Source of the DNA: Candidatus Bathyarchaeota archaeon
GTDB taxonomy: Archaea; Thermoproteota; Bathyarchaeia; TCS64
Assembly (NCBI GenBank): GCA_937877765.1
Contig: CALGBN010000021.1
Location: forward strand, 1-9,261
Direction of reading: 5' to 3'
Length of the DNA stretch: 9,261 nucleotides
Position 1 is the stretch's first letter. Each line of letters opens with the position of its first letter. Both the position numbers and the translations under genes were made by a program. The notes under the pieces were generated by a model. It ran no database searches and was not told the origin of the DNA. It saw only the letters and a program-made list of their open reading frames with translations. This document shows, piece by piece, positions 1 to 5,643 of this stretch.

Positions 1-71
1 TAATGATACGGCGACCACCGAGATCTACACCGTCTAATTCGTCGGCAGCGTCAGATGTGTATAAGAGACAG
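1..71 (+). other. Illumina Nextera i5-side adapter (synthetic, untrimmed)
   Basis: This is not genomic DNA. Bases 2-30 match the Illumina P5 flow-cell oligo (AATGATACGGCGACCACCGA and onward). Bases 31-38 (CGTCTAAT) sit where the i5 index belongs and match, from memory, the Nextera XT S510 index. Bases 39-71 match the Nextera read-1 primer tail, ending at 53-71 in the 19-bp Tn5 mosaic end (AGATGTGTATAAGAGACAG). Base 1 is one extra base outside the oligo. Genomic sequence begins at 72. The adapter is open in the same frame as the first gene and adds a spurious N-terminal peptide containing SSAASDVYKRQ, a signature seen in adapter-contaminated protein predictions. Confidence 0.99.
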
Positions 72-710
72 AAGATACTCTCATACATGAGCATTGGGGA
101 AGCAGAAGATTACAGGTGGTACTGGAACACAGACTGGGAAACAAACCCACCAAGCTGGCTAGGCGAGACCAACCCAGAGTGGGAAGGCAACTACAAAGTC
201 CGATACTGGCAACAGGAATGGCAGAACATCGTTTTTGATTATCTTGATAATATACTGGATGCTGGTTTTGACGGCGTCTATCTTGACATCATCGATGCCT
301 ACGAGTACTGGGGTCCAGAAGGAGACGCAGGTACAGACAGAGCCACAGCCGAACAGGAGATGGTAGACCTCGTAATAGCCATATCAGAACACTCCAAGTC
401 AACAAACCCAGACTTCCAAATCTACCCCCAGAACGGAGAACAACTGGGAACCCACCCAGAGTACCTCACAGCCATAGACGGCATCGGAAGAGAAGACGTC
501 TGGTACAACGATAACACTCCACAAAACGACACAGAGACCACTCTAAACTACCTAGAACTATTCCACGAAACCGGAAAACAGGTCATAGTGATTGATTACC
601 CGACAAACCCAGTCCTGATAGCTGAGTTTAAACAAAAAGCAATGGAACAGGGCTACTCATGGTACCCCGGCAACAGGGAGCTGGAAACCATCAGCGAGTA
701 TATAGACTAA
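72..710 (+). CDS. Glycoside hydrolase, TM1410/MJ1477 (GH114-like) family, 3' part only
   Basis: This is the C-terminal 212 residues of a gene whose start lies outside the contig; everything upstream of base 72 is adapter. The fragment opens with SYMSIGEAEDYRWYW, the conserved early strand of the TM1410/MJ1477 TIM-barrel family. It continues with NPEWEGNYKVRYW and then the hallmark AGFDGVYLDIIDAYEYW, whose acidic residues lie where the family active site is expected. A later GIGREDVWYN block and the strand ending VIVIDYP complete the barrel. Members are often misnamed cysteinyl-tRNA synthetase-like because of an old database error. The related GH114 family includes endo-alpha-1,4-polygalactosaminidases acting on extracellular polysaccharide, but the substrate here cannot be told. 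No signal peptide can be judged because the N-terminus is missing. The TAA stop lies 6 bases from the convergent AMP phosphorylase stop. Confidence 0.85.
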   Translation, partial: KILSYMSIGEAEDYRWYWNTDWETNPPSWLGETNPEWEGNYKVRYWQQEWQNIVFDYLDNILDAGFDGVYLDIIDAYEYWGPEGDAGTDRATAEQEMVDLVIAISEHSKSTNPDFQIYPQNGEQLGTHPEYLTAIDGIGREDVWYNDNTPQNDTETTLNYLELFHETGKQVIVIDYPTNPVLIAEFKQKAMEQGYSWYPGNRELETISEYID

Positions 711-716
711 GCCAAT

Positions 717-2264
717 TCACCGCTCAAGAATAAACTCCCTACTAGGCGCAGTAGGCTTACCGATACGTTTCTTCAACATATCCTCACCCACCTTCTCACC
801 AACCTCAATGGGGCGCAGAGATTCAAGCTGACGTATAGCGTTCTCAAGTTTACCCTCTTTCTCAGCGTAAATCCTGAACATGGGCTTCCCCTCAAACACC
901 TTATCACCTGTCTTTGCGAACAACTGCAGCCCAGAGCCCTTATCGTTGGGCGTACCCGCGGCGCGAGCCACCTTCACAAGGTCACGGTTGTTGAACCATA
1001 GGGCTCTGCCGTCCCTTGGAGCAGGCACATCATAGGTGTACTCACCGGGCACAAGGTCATCAGGCTTCACTGATGCGTTTCCTCCCTGAGCGTCAATGAT
1101 CTGTCTCATCTTCTCCAATGCAGCTCCGCTATTGATGAGATCCAAAGCCATCTGTTTACCGTTCTCATTCCCCACCATCTCAAGCAGAATACCCGCTAGA
1201 CTCGTAGCCTTATCCACAATCTCATGCGGACCACGACCATACAGAGTCTCTATCGCCTCCCTTGCCTCCAGTATTGGGCCAATATTGTATCCGATGGGCT
1301 GGCTTCCCTCTGTGATAGCGCACTCGATGTTCATATCAAATCTGCCACCAAGCTCAATGAAATCGCTGGCAAGCTGCTCAGCCTCGTTCAGGGTCTTGAT
1401 CTTTGCGCTAACACCCACCGGAATATCAATCACCACATGAGTGCTTCCCATCGCCTTCTTCTTACTGAGAATACTAGGAAGGAGTAAAGGGTCAATGCTC
1501 AGCGGGTACTCGACTCTGATGAAGAGGTCGTCAGCTGGAGCCAAATCAATACTACCACCCCAGACAATACATGCACCTATATCGTTCACGATCTTCTTGA
1601 TTTTCTCAAACGGTATATCAACAGGAGCCAAAGCCTCCATACGATCCGCTGTACCAGCGGGGCTCGTAATCGCTCGGCTGCTACTCTTAGGGATACTGTA
1701 ACCTGCAGCGGCGATGATGGGTGTAACAATCAATGTGGTCTTGTCTCCCGGCACACCACCGATACTATGCTTATCCAGAATAGGACTACGCATGAAATCG
1801 ATCTGTTTGCCACTCCAGATCATGGTACGGCTCAACGCCTCGGTCTCCTCCATGCTAACTCCATGAACATGCAAAGCCGTCACAAACGCAGCCAACTCCA
1901 CATCACTCAAGTGGCGCTCAACCACATCACCAACGATACGCTGAATCTTCCAAGGCGTCAAACGCTGCCCATTAATCTTCTCACGGACATAATCAAGACT
2001 CTCGGGACGACGAGCAGGCTCAACACTAACAACTGCGCCATCAGTTACCCTAAGCCTCTGAGCAACCTCACCATAGACGCCGAGGATGCCCGGAGAGTCC
2101 TCTGTACTGATGTTCAGTATGCATATCGCGTGGTTATCCCCATATCTGACGAAAATCCTGTCACTGCTAATGACTCCAAGGTCTCCTGCATTCTCTTTGT
2201 TCATCACAGCAACTAGTGGTCCGCCTGCCTCGATATTCAGTACGTCTATTTTTAGCTGCATCAT
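717..2264 (-). CDS. deoA: AMP phosphorylase (archaeal thymidine phosphorylase family)
   Basis: A cytosolic enzyme of 515 residues that splits AMP (and by family knowledge CMP and UMP) with phosphate, giving a free base and ribose-1,5-bisphosphate. It is the first step of the archaeal nucleotide-to-RuBisCO route. Residues 1-85 form the extra N-terminal domain that separates archaeal AMP phosphorylases from bacterial thymidine phosphorylase. Residues 86-160 are the helical region. The phosphate-binding signature KHSIGGVPGDK is at 165-175, and SSSRAITSPAGTADRME at 194-210 is the archaeal form of the nucleotide site. The C-terminal domain runs from about 400. Length is close to that of characterised archaeal enzymes (about 500). 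The start is one of two adjacent ATGs (2264 or 2261), with a weak AAGGGA purine stretch just upstream. It is divergent from RuBisCO across 81 bp, and the isomerase for its product is nearby, which strongly supports AMP rather than thymidine as substrate. Confidence 0.95.
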   Translation of the reverse strand: MMQLKIDVLNIEAGGPLVAVMNKENAGDLGVISSDRIFVRYGDNHAICILNISTEDSPGILGVYGEVAQRLRVTDGAVVSVEPARRPESLDYVREKINGQRLTPWKIQRIVGDVVERHLSDVELAAFVTALHVHGVSMEETEALSRTMIWSGKQIDFMRSPILDKHSIGGVPGDKTTLIVTPIIAAAGYSIPKSSSRAITSPAGTADRMEALAPVDIPFEKIKKIVNDIGACIVWGGSIDLAPADDLFIRVEYPLSIDPLLLPSILSKKKAMGSTHVVIDIPVGVSAKIKTLNEAEQLASDFIELGGRFDMNIECAITEGSQPIGYNIGPILEAREAIETLYGRGPHEIVDKATSLAGILLEMVGNENGKQMALDLINSGAALEKMRQIIDAQGGNASVKPDDLVPGEYTYDVPAPRDGRALWFNNRDLVKVARAAGTPNDKGSGLQLFAKTGDKVFEGKPMFRIYAEKEGKLENAIRQLESLRPIEVGEKVGEDMLKKRIGKPTAPSREFILER

Positions 2265-2345
2265 TGTCCCTTCTAGAATAATTGGAATATGGTTGAGTAA
2301 AGGTAAAAATATAGTGCTCCTCTACTGATCCCTAGATGATTTATT
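2265..2345. promoter_or_regulatory. Divergent promoter region of AMP phosphorylase and RuBisCO
   Basis: An 81-bp spacer separates the two divergent starts. A single AT-rich core at about 2304-2314 (TAAAAATATAG) is the only good TATA-like element. Read rightward, a start about 26 bases on gives a leader of roughly 10 bases before the RuBisCO TTG. Read leftward, the same rule gives a leader of about 19 bases carrying the AAGGGA stretch before the AMP phosphorylase ATG. One element could therefore serve both genes. An imperfect inverted repeat, AGTAAAGG (2296-2303) and CCTCTACT (2319-2326) with one mismatch in eight, brackets the core and could be a shared operator. Positions are seen; promoter function is inferred. 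Confidence 0.5.
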
Positions 2346-3572
2346 TTGCGATACATTGACTTTGTAAACACCAAATACCGGCCAAAAGACACCGACCTCA
2401 TATGCGAGTTCCACGTAGAACCCCACGACCAGCCACTAGACGTCATAGCAGGCGGCGTAGCGGCAGAAAGCAGCATAGGCACATGGACAAGCCTCACCAC
2501 AGAGAAACCATATATCCACGACAAAGCTGCCACAGTCTACGAGATCAAAGGCAACGAGATCAAGATCGCCTACCCTGAGGCGCTTTTTGAGCCCGGAAAC
2601 ATGCCAAACATCCTCAGCAGCATAGCGGGCAACGTGTTCGGCTTAGAAGACATCAAATACCTCAGACTAAACAACATTCACTTCCCAGAAGAAATAGCCA
2701 AGAGCTTCAAAGGACCAAAATACGGCATAGAGGGCGTCAGAAAACTCACAGGCGTCACCGAAAGACCACTAGTCGGCACCATTATCAAACCAAAACTCGG
2801 CCTAGTCACCAAGGACCACGCAGAGGTAGCCTATAATGCGTGGAAAGGAGGCTGCGATGTCGTAAAGGACGATGAAAACCTCAGCAGCCAACGCTTCAAC
2901 CCATTTGATGAACGCGTCATCGAGACACTAGAAGCACGAGACCGAGCAGAATCTGAGACAGGTGAGAAAAAGGTCTACTTGATTAACGTAACTGCTCCAA
3001 TGGAGGAGATGAAACGCAGAGCAGATTTCGTAGAAGACCACGGAGGACGATACATGATGATCGATATACTCACCACCGGATGGAGTAGTCTACAAGCCAT
3101 GCGCGACCTTGATCTGAAGTTACTAATACACGCACACCGTGCGGGTCACGCAGCATTCACAAGAAGCCACAGACACGGCATAAACATGGTAGTACTAGCC
3201 AAAGTAGCCAGACTCATAGGCGTAGACCAGTTACACGTAGGAACCGCTGTCGGTAAGATGGCTGAGACACGGGAAGAGGTATTGATGAACAAAGAGGCAT
3301 GCGTAGAGCCACTATATGGTATCAAACCCGTATTACCCATTGCCTCAGGTGGGCTCCACCCCGGTATGGTGCCAAAACTAGTCGAGATATTCGGCAAAGA
3401 CACAGTGATACAGGCAGGCGGTGGAATACATGGCCACCCAGATGGCACAGTTGTAGGCGCTACGGCTCTAAGACAAGCTGTAGATGCAGCAATGAAGGGC
3501 ATTCCGCTCAAGGAATACTCTAAGGATCATCCTGCACTAGAAAAAGCACTTGAGAAGTGGCCTGTGCTATAG
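2346..3572 (+). CDS. rbcL: Form III ribulose-1,5-bisphosphate carboxylase large chain
   Basis: A 408-residue cytosolic RuBisCO that carboxylates the ribulose-1,5-bisphosphate made from AMP, giving two 3-phosphoglycerates. Catalytic residues, with spinach equivalents in brackets, are intact: E41 (E60), N96 (N123), K148 and K150 in IIKPKLGL (K175, K177), the carbamylated lysine K174 with D176 and E177 in KDDE (K201, D203, E204), H264 and R265 (H294, R295), H297 (H327), loop-6 K304 (K334), S334 (S379) and the AGGGIHGHPDG phosphate loop from 357. Translation begins at TTG: an in-frame TGA at 2337-2339 excludes anything further upstream except ATT 2343, and the nearby ATG at 2336 is out of frame. 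The enzyme is compact, with only 30 residues between loop-6 lysine and the following serine against 45 in spinach. Position 44 is Ile in ESSIGTWT, where Thr or Ser is more usual. No small-subunit gene is present, as expected for form III. The archaeal III-b-type salvage role follows from the neighbours. Confidence 0.97.
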   Translation: MRYIDFVNTKYRPKDTDLICEFHVEPHDQPLDVIAGGVAAESSIGTWTSLTTEKPYIHDKAATVYEIKGNEIKIAYPEALFEPGNMPNILSSIAGNVFGLEDIKYLRLNNIHFPEEIAKSFKGPKYGIEGVRKLTGVTERPLVGTIIKPKLGLVTKDHAEVAYNAWKGGCDVVKDDENLSSQRFNPFDERVIETLEARDRAESETGEKKVYLINVTAPMEEMKRRADFVEDHGGRYMMIDILTTGWSSLQAMRDLDLKLLIHAHRAGHAAFTRSHRHGINMVVLAKVARLIGVDQLHVGTAVGKMAETREEVLMNKEACVEPLYGIKPVLPIASGGLHPGMVPKLVEIFGKDTVIQAGGGIHGHPDGTVVGATALRQAVDAAMKGIPLKEYSKDHPALEKALEKWPVL

Positions 3573-4478
3573 CATCCACGGATAGTGCCTGTGAATCGCC
3601 TCTAGTATACTGTGGGGGCTTATGATGCCTTCCTCTGTTATCAAGCCATGAATATAGTCCCTGCGGGTAACATCAAAGGCAGGGTTTCTTATCTTCAAAC
3701 CCTCTGGTGGGTCACTCCATATCTCATCTATGTTACGCTCCTCTATTGCCTCATAGGCACCGTGAATCGTAACCGGGTCAAACTTCAGCAACGTGCTTAC
3801 TACATAGAAGGGAACTCTTGACTCCCACGCCGCTGAAGCGACTTGGCTTGTTCCTATCTTGTTTATGACGTTTCCCTCGCTTGTTATGGCGTCGGAGCCC
3901 ACTAAGACAAAATCAATCTCTTTCATATAGTGGCGTGCAGCCGAGTCAACAATCATAGTTGTGTCAACTCCTGCTTTAACGAGTTCCTTTGCTGTTATCC
4001 TGCCTTGATATCTTGGTCTGGTCTCGGTTTGTATTACTTTGAATTCTTTTCCCTGTTCCTTTGCTTTGATGATGGTGCCTGTTACCCCGCTGCTGTGGCA
4101 GTGAGTGAGCACTGTGTCGCCGTTCTCGATTCGTTTGGCTCCTACATCGATCATCTTGTTCTTTGCTTCAGTGAATACTTCTAGTATATGGTTCTCGGCG
4201 TCCTGTACGAGTTTGCGGAAACCCATCTCGTTACTCCAGTTAGCCTCATGTATTTGGTTGTCGATGTACTTGAGGCCGTTTCTCATCATGGGTTCTGTTG
4301 CTCTTGATTCAATTAGGAGTTTCATTGATGTGGTTATTAGTTTGTAGACGTCTGCTGATGTGCTCCACTCGTGTTTCCTGAGTTCTTCTCCCAGCGCCTT
4401 TACTGCCTGTACTGCTATGTTTGTGGCGCCTTGTATCTCTAGGGATTTGATCTTGGAGGCCGTTTCTTGGACTGTCAT
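3567..4478 (-). CDS. e2b2: Ribose-1,5-bisphosphate isomerase
   Basis: A 303-residue cytosolic isomerase related to the translation initiation factor eIF2B alpha/beta/delta family. It converts ribose-1,5-bisphosphate to ribulose-1,5-bisphosphate, linking the flanking AMP phosphorylase and RuBisCO. The first ~110 residues are the helical N-terminal domain; the rest is the Rossmann-like catalytic domain. The catalytic cysteine is C127 in LTHCHSSG and the catalytic aspartate is D196 in GSDAIT; these correspond to Cys133 and Asp202 of the Thermococcus kodakarensis enzyme. ETRPRYQGRITAKEL at 152-166, DSAARHYM at 178-185 and NPAFDVT at 265-271 are also family signatures, and they separate it from methylthioribose-1-phosphate isomerase and from true eIF2B subunits. 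The ATG start has a Shine-Dalgarno-like AGAGG five bases upstream. The 3' end overlaps that of RuBisCO by six bases, so the two transcripts converge. The spacer upstream is shared with the divergent TFB gene. Confidence 0.95.
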   Translation of the reverse strand: MTVQETASKIKSLEIQGATNIAVQAVKALGEELRKHEWSTSADVYKLITTSMKLLIESRATEPMMRNGLKYIDNQIHEANWSNEMGFRKLVQDAENHILEVFTEAKNKMIDVGAKRIENGDTVLTHCHSSGVTGTIIKAKEQGKEFKVIQTETRPRYQGRITAKELVKAGVDTTMIVDSAARHYMKEIDFVLVGSDAITSEGNVINKIGTSQVASAAWESRVPFYVVSTLLKFDPVTIHGAYEAIEERNIDEIWSDPPEGLKIRNPAFDVTRRDYIHGLITEEGIISPHSILEAIHRHYPWML

Positions 4479-4483
4479 GAGAA

Positions 4484-4488
4484 CCTCT
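4484..4488 (-). promoter_or_regulatory. Ribosome binding site of ribose-1,5-bisphosphate isomerase
   Basis: On the minus strand AGAGG lies five bases before the ATG at 4478, matching the archaeal anti-Shine-Dalgarno core CCUCC partially. It supports the chosen start. Confidence 0.55.
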
Positions 4489-4506
4489 TATTTTGTTTAG
4501 TTGATG

Positions 4507-4516
4507 TGGTTTTAAG
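4507..4516 (-). promoter_or_regulatory. TATA-like box of ribose-1,5-bisphosphate isomerase
   Basis: The minus strand reads CTTAAAACCA here. A start about 26 bases downstream would give a short leader of roughly ten bases that still contains the AGAGG motif. The same nine bases, TTAAAACCA, occur about 30 bases before the PEP-utilising enzyme at 7114-7122. Function is inferred from spacing only. Confidence 0.4.
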
Positions 4517-4541
4517 CTTTAGTCTGTATTATTTGGTGCAG

Positions 4542-4557
4542 TTTAGGTGCGCCTAAA
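4542..4557. promoter_or_regulatory. Dyad element upstream of the TFB TATA box
   Basis: TTTAGG (4542-4547) and CCTAAA (4552-4557) form a perfect six-base inverted repeat separated by TGCG. The element ends 11 bases upstream of the TATA box, in the 126-bp spacer between the isomerase and TFB. It is a candidate activator or repressor site for either gene. The arms are short, so chance occurrence is possible. Confidence 0.4.
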
Positions 4558-4568
4558 GGATCGTTACC

Positions 4569-4576
4569 TTTATAAG
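4569..4576 (+). promoter_or_regulatory. TATA box of the TFB gene
   Basis: TTTATAAG is the clearest archaeal TATA box in the window. With the usual spacing of about 25-27 bases to the start site, transcription would begin near 4599, only a few bases before the first ATG (4605) and about 45 bases before the second (4644). The purine-rich AAAGGA at 4555-4560 lies somewhat further upstream than a typical BRE. Confidence 0.65.
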
Positions 4577-4603
4577 TGATCATGTAGGACCAACTACCAG
4601 ATA

Positions 4604-4622
4604 TATGGGTAAAATACCCATA
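4604..4622. promoter_or_regulatory. 19-bp perfect dyad at the predicted TFB transcription start
   Basis: TATGGGTA (4604-4611) and TACCCATA (4615-4622) are exact inverted repeats around an AAA spacer. The element begins about five bases after the predicted start site, a typical position for an archaeal repressor operator that blocks polymerase recruitment or escape. It could instead form a small hairpin in the 5' end of the message. It spans the first ATG and the following five codons, so if it is an operator those codons may not be coding. Symmetry is seen; function is inferred. Confidence 0.5.
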
Positions 4623-5603
4623 GGTAATTTTGGAGAAAAAGAAATGAACAAACTATACCAAGATCCACAAACGGACACAGGCTCCAACTGCCCCCACTGT
4701 GGAGGCACAAGAATAGTAAGTGACAGACAAACGGGAGAGATGATATGCGCTAACTGTGGATTAGTGGTAACTGATACCATTATGGACACAGGGCCAGAGT
4801 ACAGAGTTTTCAACCTCCAGGAAGCAAACGACCGCCGCCGAACAGGCACAGGATACAGCATGAGTATCTATGATAAGGGCCTAAGCACGGTAATTAAAGG
4901 CGACAAAGACGCATCAGGAAAACGCTTGGACTATGAGACTCAGAGAAGAATGCGCAGACTACAACGACAAGATAACAGAAGCAAGGTAAACGAGACACAT
5001 GCAAGAAACCTCAGCATAGCAATGGCAGAACTGGACAGGATGGCTTCAGAGCTACACCTACCACAAAACGTCAAGGAAAACGCCGCACTAATCTACAGAA
5101 AAGCACTAAAAGAAGACCTAATAAGGGGAAGAAGCATCGACGCCTTCGTAGCAGCAAGCCTATACGCTGCATGCAGACTGCAGAAGATACCAAGACCACT
5201 AAAAGAAGTGTCAAAGGTAAGCAAAAGGCTTCACAGCGAGGTAGCCATGACCTACAGGCTAATCCATAAGGAGCTAAAGCTCAGACCACCAGTTGATGGA
5301 CCATTCAAGTTCATCCCAAGCATCGCAGCCAAGCTATCAGTAAACCAGCCAACAGAGCAACTAGCAATAAACATCCTGAAGAAAGCAGACGAGATCAAGG
5401 CTTTGACTGGTAAAGATCCAAGAGGATTGGCAGCCGCAGCGCTATACATGGCGTGTCAGGAGACCAAGGAGAAACGTGTCCAACGCGTCATAGCTAAGGC
5501 GGCAGGTACAACAGAGGTTACCCTGCGTAACAGGTACCGTGGTCTAAAACAGGCTCTAGATCAGATGGAGACCACGCCAGAGGACCTGGTTCTCCAAGTC
5601 TAA
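4605..5603 (+). CDS. tfb: Transcription initiation factor B (TFB, TFIIB homologue)
   Basis: This 332-residue general transcription factor binds the TATA-binding protein on promoter DNA and recruits archaeal RNA polymerase. An N-terminal zinc ribbon has cysteines C29, C32, C48 and C51 (CPHC and CANC). The B-reader and linker follow, with GPEYRVF at 63-69 and RTGTGYSMSIYDKGLST at 79-95. The first cyclin-like repeat spans about 130-212, including NVKENAALIYRKA and RGRSIDAFVAASLYAACR. The second spans about 230-320, including DPRGLAAAALYMAC and the DNA-contacting TTEVTLRNRYRGL helix. Domain order and length are standard for an archaeal TFB. Tyr replaces the Trp common in GPEWR. The start is uncertain: the ATG at 4605 lies inside a palindrome, whereas the ATG at 4644 (residue 14) has GGAG eight bases upstream and would give 319 residues. 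It is divergent from the isomerase gene and 40 bp from the MFS gene on the same strand. Confidence 0.95.
   Translation: MGKIPIGNFGEKEMNKLYQDPQTDTGSNCPHCGGTRIVSDRQTGEMICANCGLVVTDTIMDTGPEYRVFNLQEANDRRRTGTGYSMSIYDKGLSTVIKGDKDASGKRLDYETQRRMRRLQRQDNRSKVNETHARNLSIAMAELDRMASELHLPQNVKENAALIYRKALKEDLIRGRSIDAFVAASLYAACRLQKIPRPLKEVSKVSKRLHSEVAMTYRLIHKELKLRPPVDGPFKFIPSIAAKLSVNQPTEQLAINILKKADEIKALTGKDPRGLAAAALYMACQETKEKRVQRVIAKAAGTTEVTLRNRYRGLKQALDQMETTPEDLVLQV
4632..4635 (+). promoter_or_regulatory. Candidate ribosome binding site for the internal TFB start
   Basis: GGAG followed by eight bases and ATG at 4644 makes residue 14 of the longest TFB reading frame a credible true start. Together with the dyad over the first ATG, this is the main reason to doubt the longer form. 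Confidence 0.4.
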
Positions 5604-5614
5604 ATATTACATAC

Positions 5615-5624
5615 TTTTTTAACC
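5615..5624 (+). promoter_or_regulatory. T-tract after TFB and TATA-like box of the MFS gene
   Basis: Six consecutive T bases (5615-5620), 11 bases after the TFB stop, are enough for weak intrinsic termination by archaeal RNA polymerase. The same run continues into TTTTAACC, centred about 25 bases before the MFS ATG at 5644, the right spacing for a TATA box with a leaderless transcript. The element may therefore end one transcript and start the next. No Shine-Dalgarno sequence precedes the MFS ATG, in line with a leaderless start. Confidence 0.4.
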
Positions 5625-5643
5625 GGACTCTGTAACTCGTTTT

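Noticed and set aside
3..71. Start of the first protein at base 3
   Set aside because: The ATG and the first 23 codons are adapter sequence; the real gene start is outside the contig.
72..710. Cysteinyl-tRNA synthetase-related protein
   Set aside because: This label attaches to the TM1410/MJ1477 family through an old database error. The fragment has barrel hydrolase motifs and no HIGH or KMSKS signature.
1096..2216. Several plus-strand open frames of 86-149 codons across 1096-2216
   Set aside because: They lie opposite the AMP phosphorylase coding strand, have no family signature, and the minus-strand gene explains the whole stretch.
717..2264. Thymidine phosphorylase of pyrimidine salvage
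   Set aside because: The extra N-terminal domain and the SSSRAITSPAGTADRME form of the nucleotide site are those of archaeal AMP phosphorylase, and the pathway partners are adjacent.
2273..2533. 86-codon minus-strand frame running through the divergent spacer into RuBisCO
   Set aside because: It overlaps the conserved RuBisCO N-terminus and shows no recognisable domain.
3146..3511. 121-codon minus-strand frame inside RuBisCO
   Set aside because: It is antisense to the RuBisCO active-site region, and its composition is a by-product of that conserved coding sequence.
3567..4478. eIF2B subunit or methylthioribose-1-phosphate isomerase
   Set aside because: THCHS and GSDAIT with the AMP phosphorylase/RuBisCO context match ribose-1,5-bisphosphate isomerase better than the related families.
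4479..4604. Possible small RNA or tRNA gene in the TFB-isomerase spacer
   Set aside because: No cloverleaf or conserved T-loop sequence is present; promoter elements and dyads account for the spacer.
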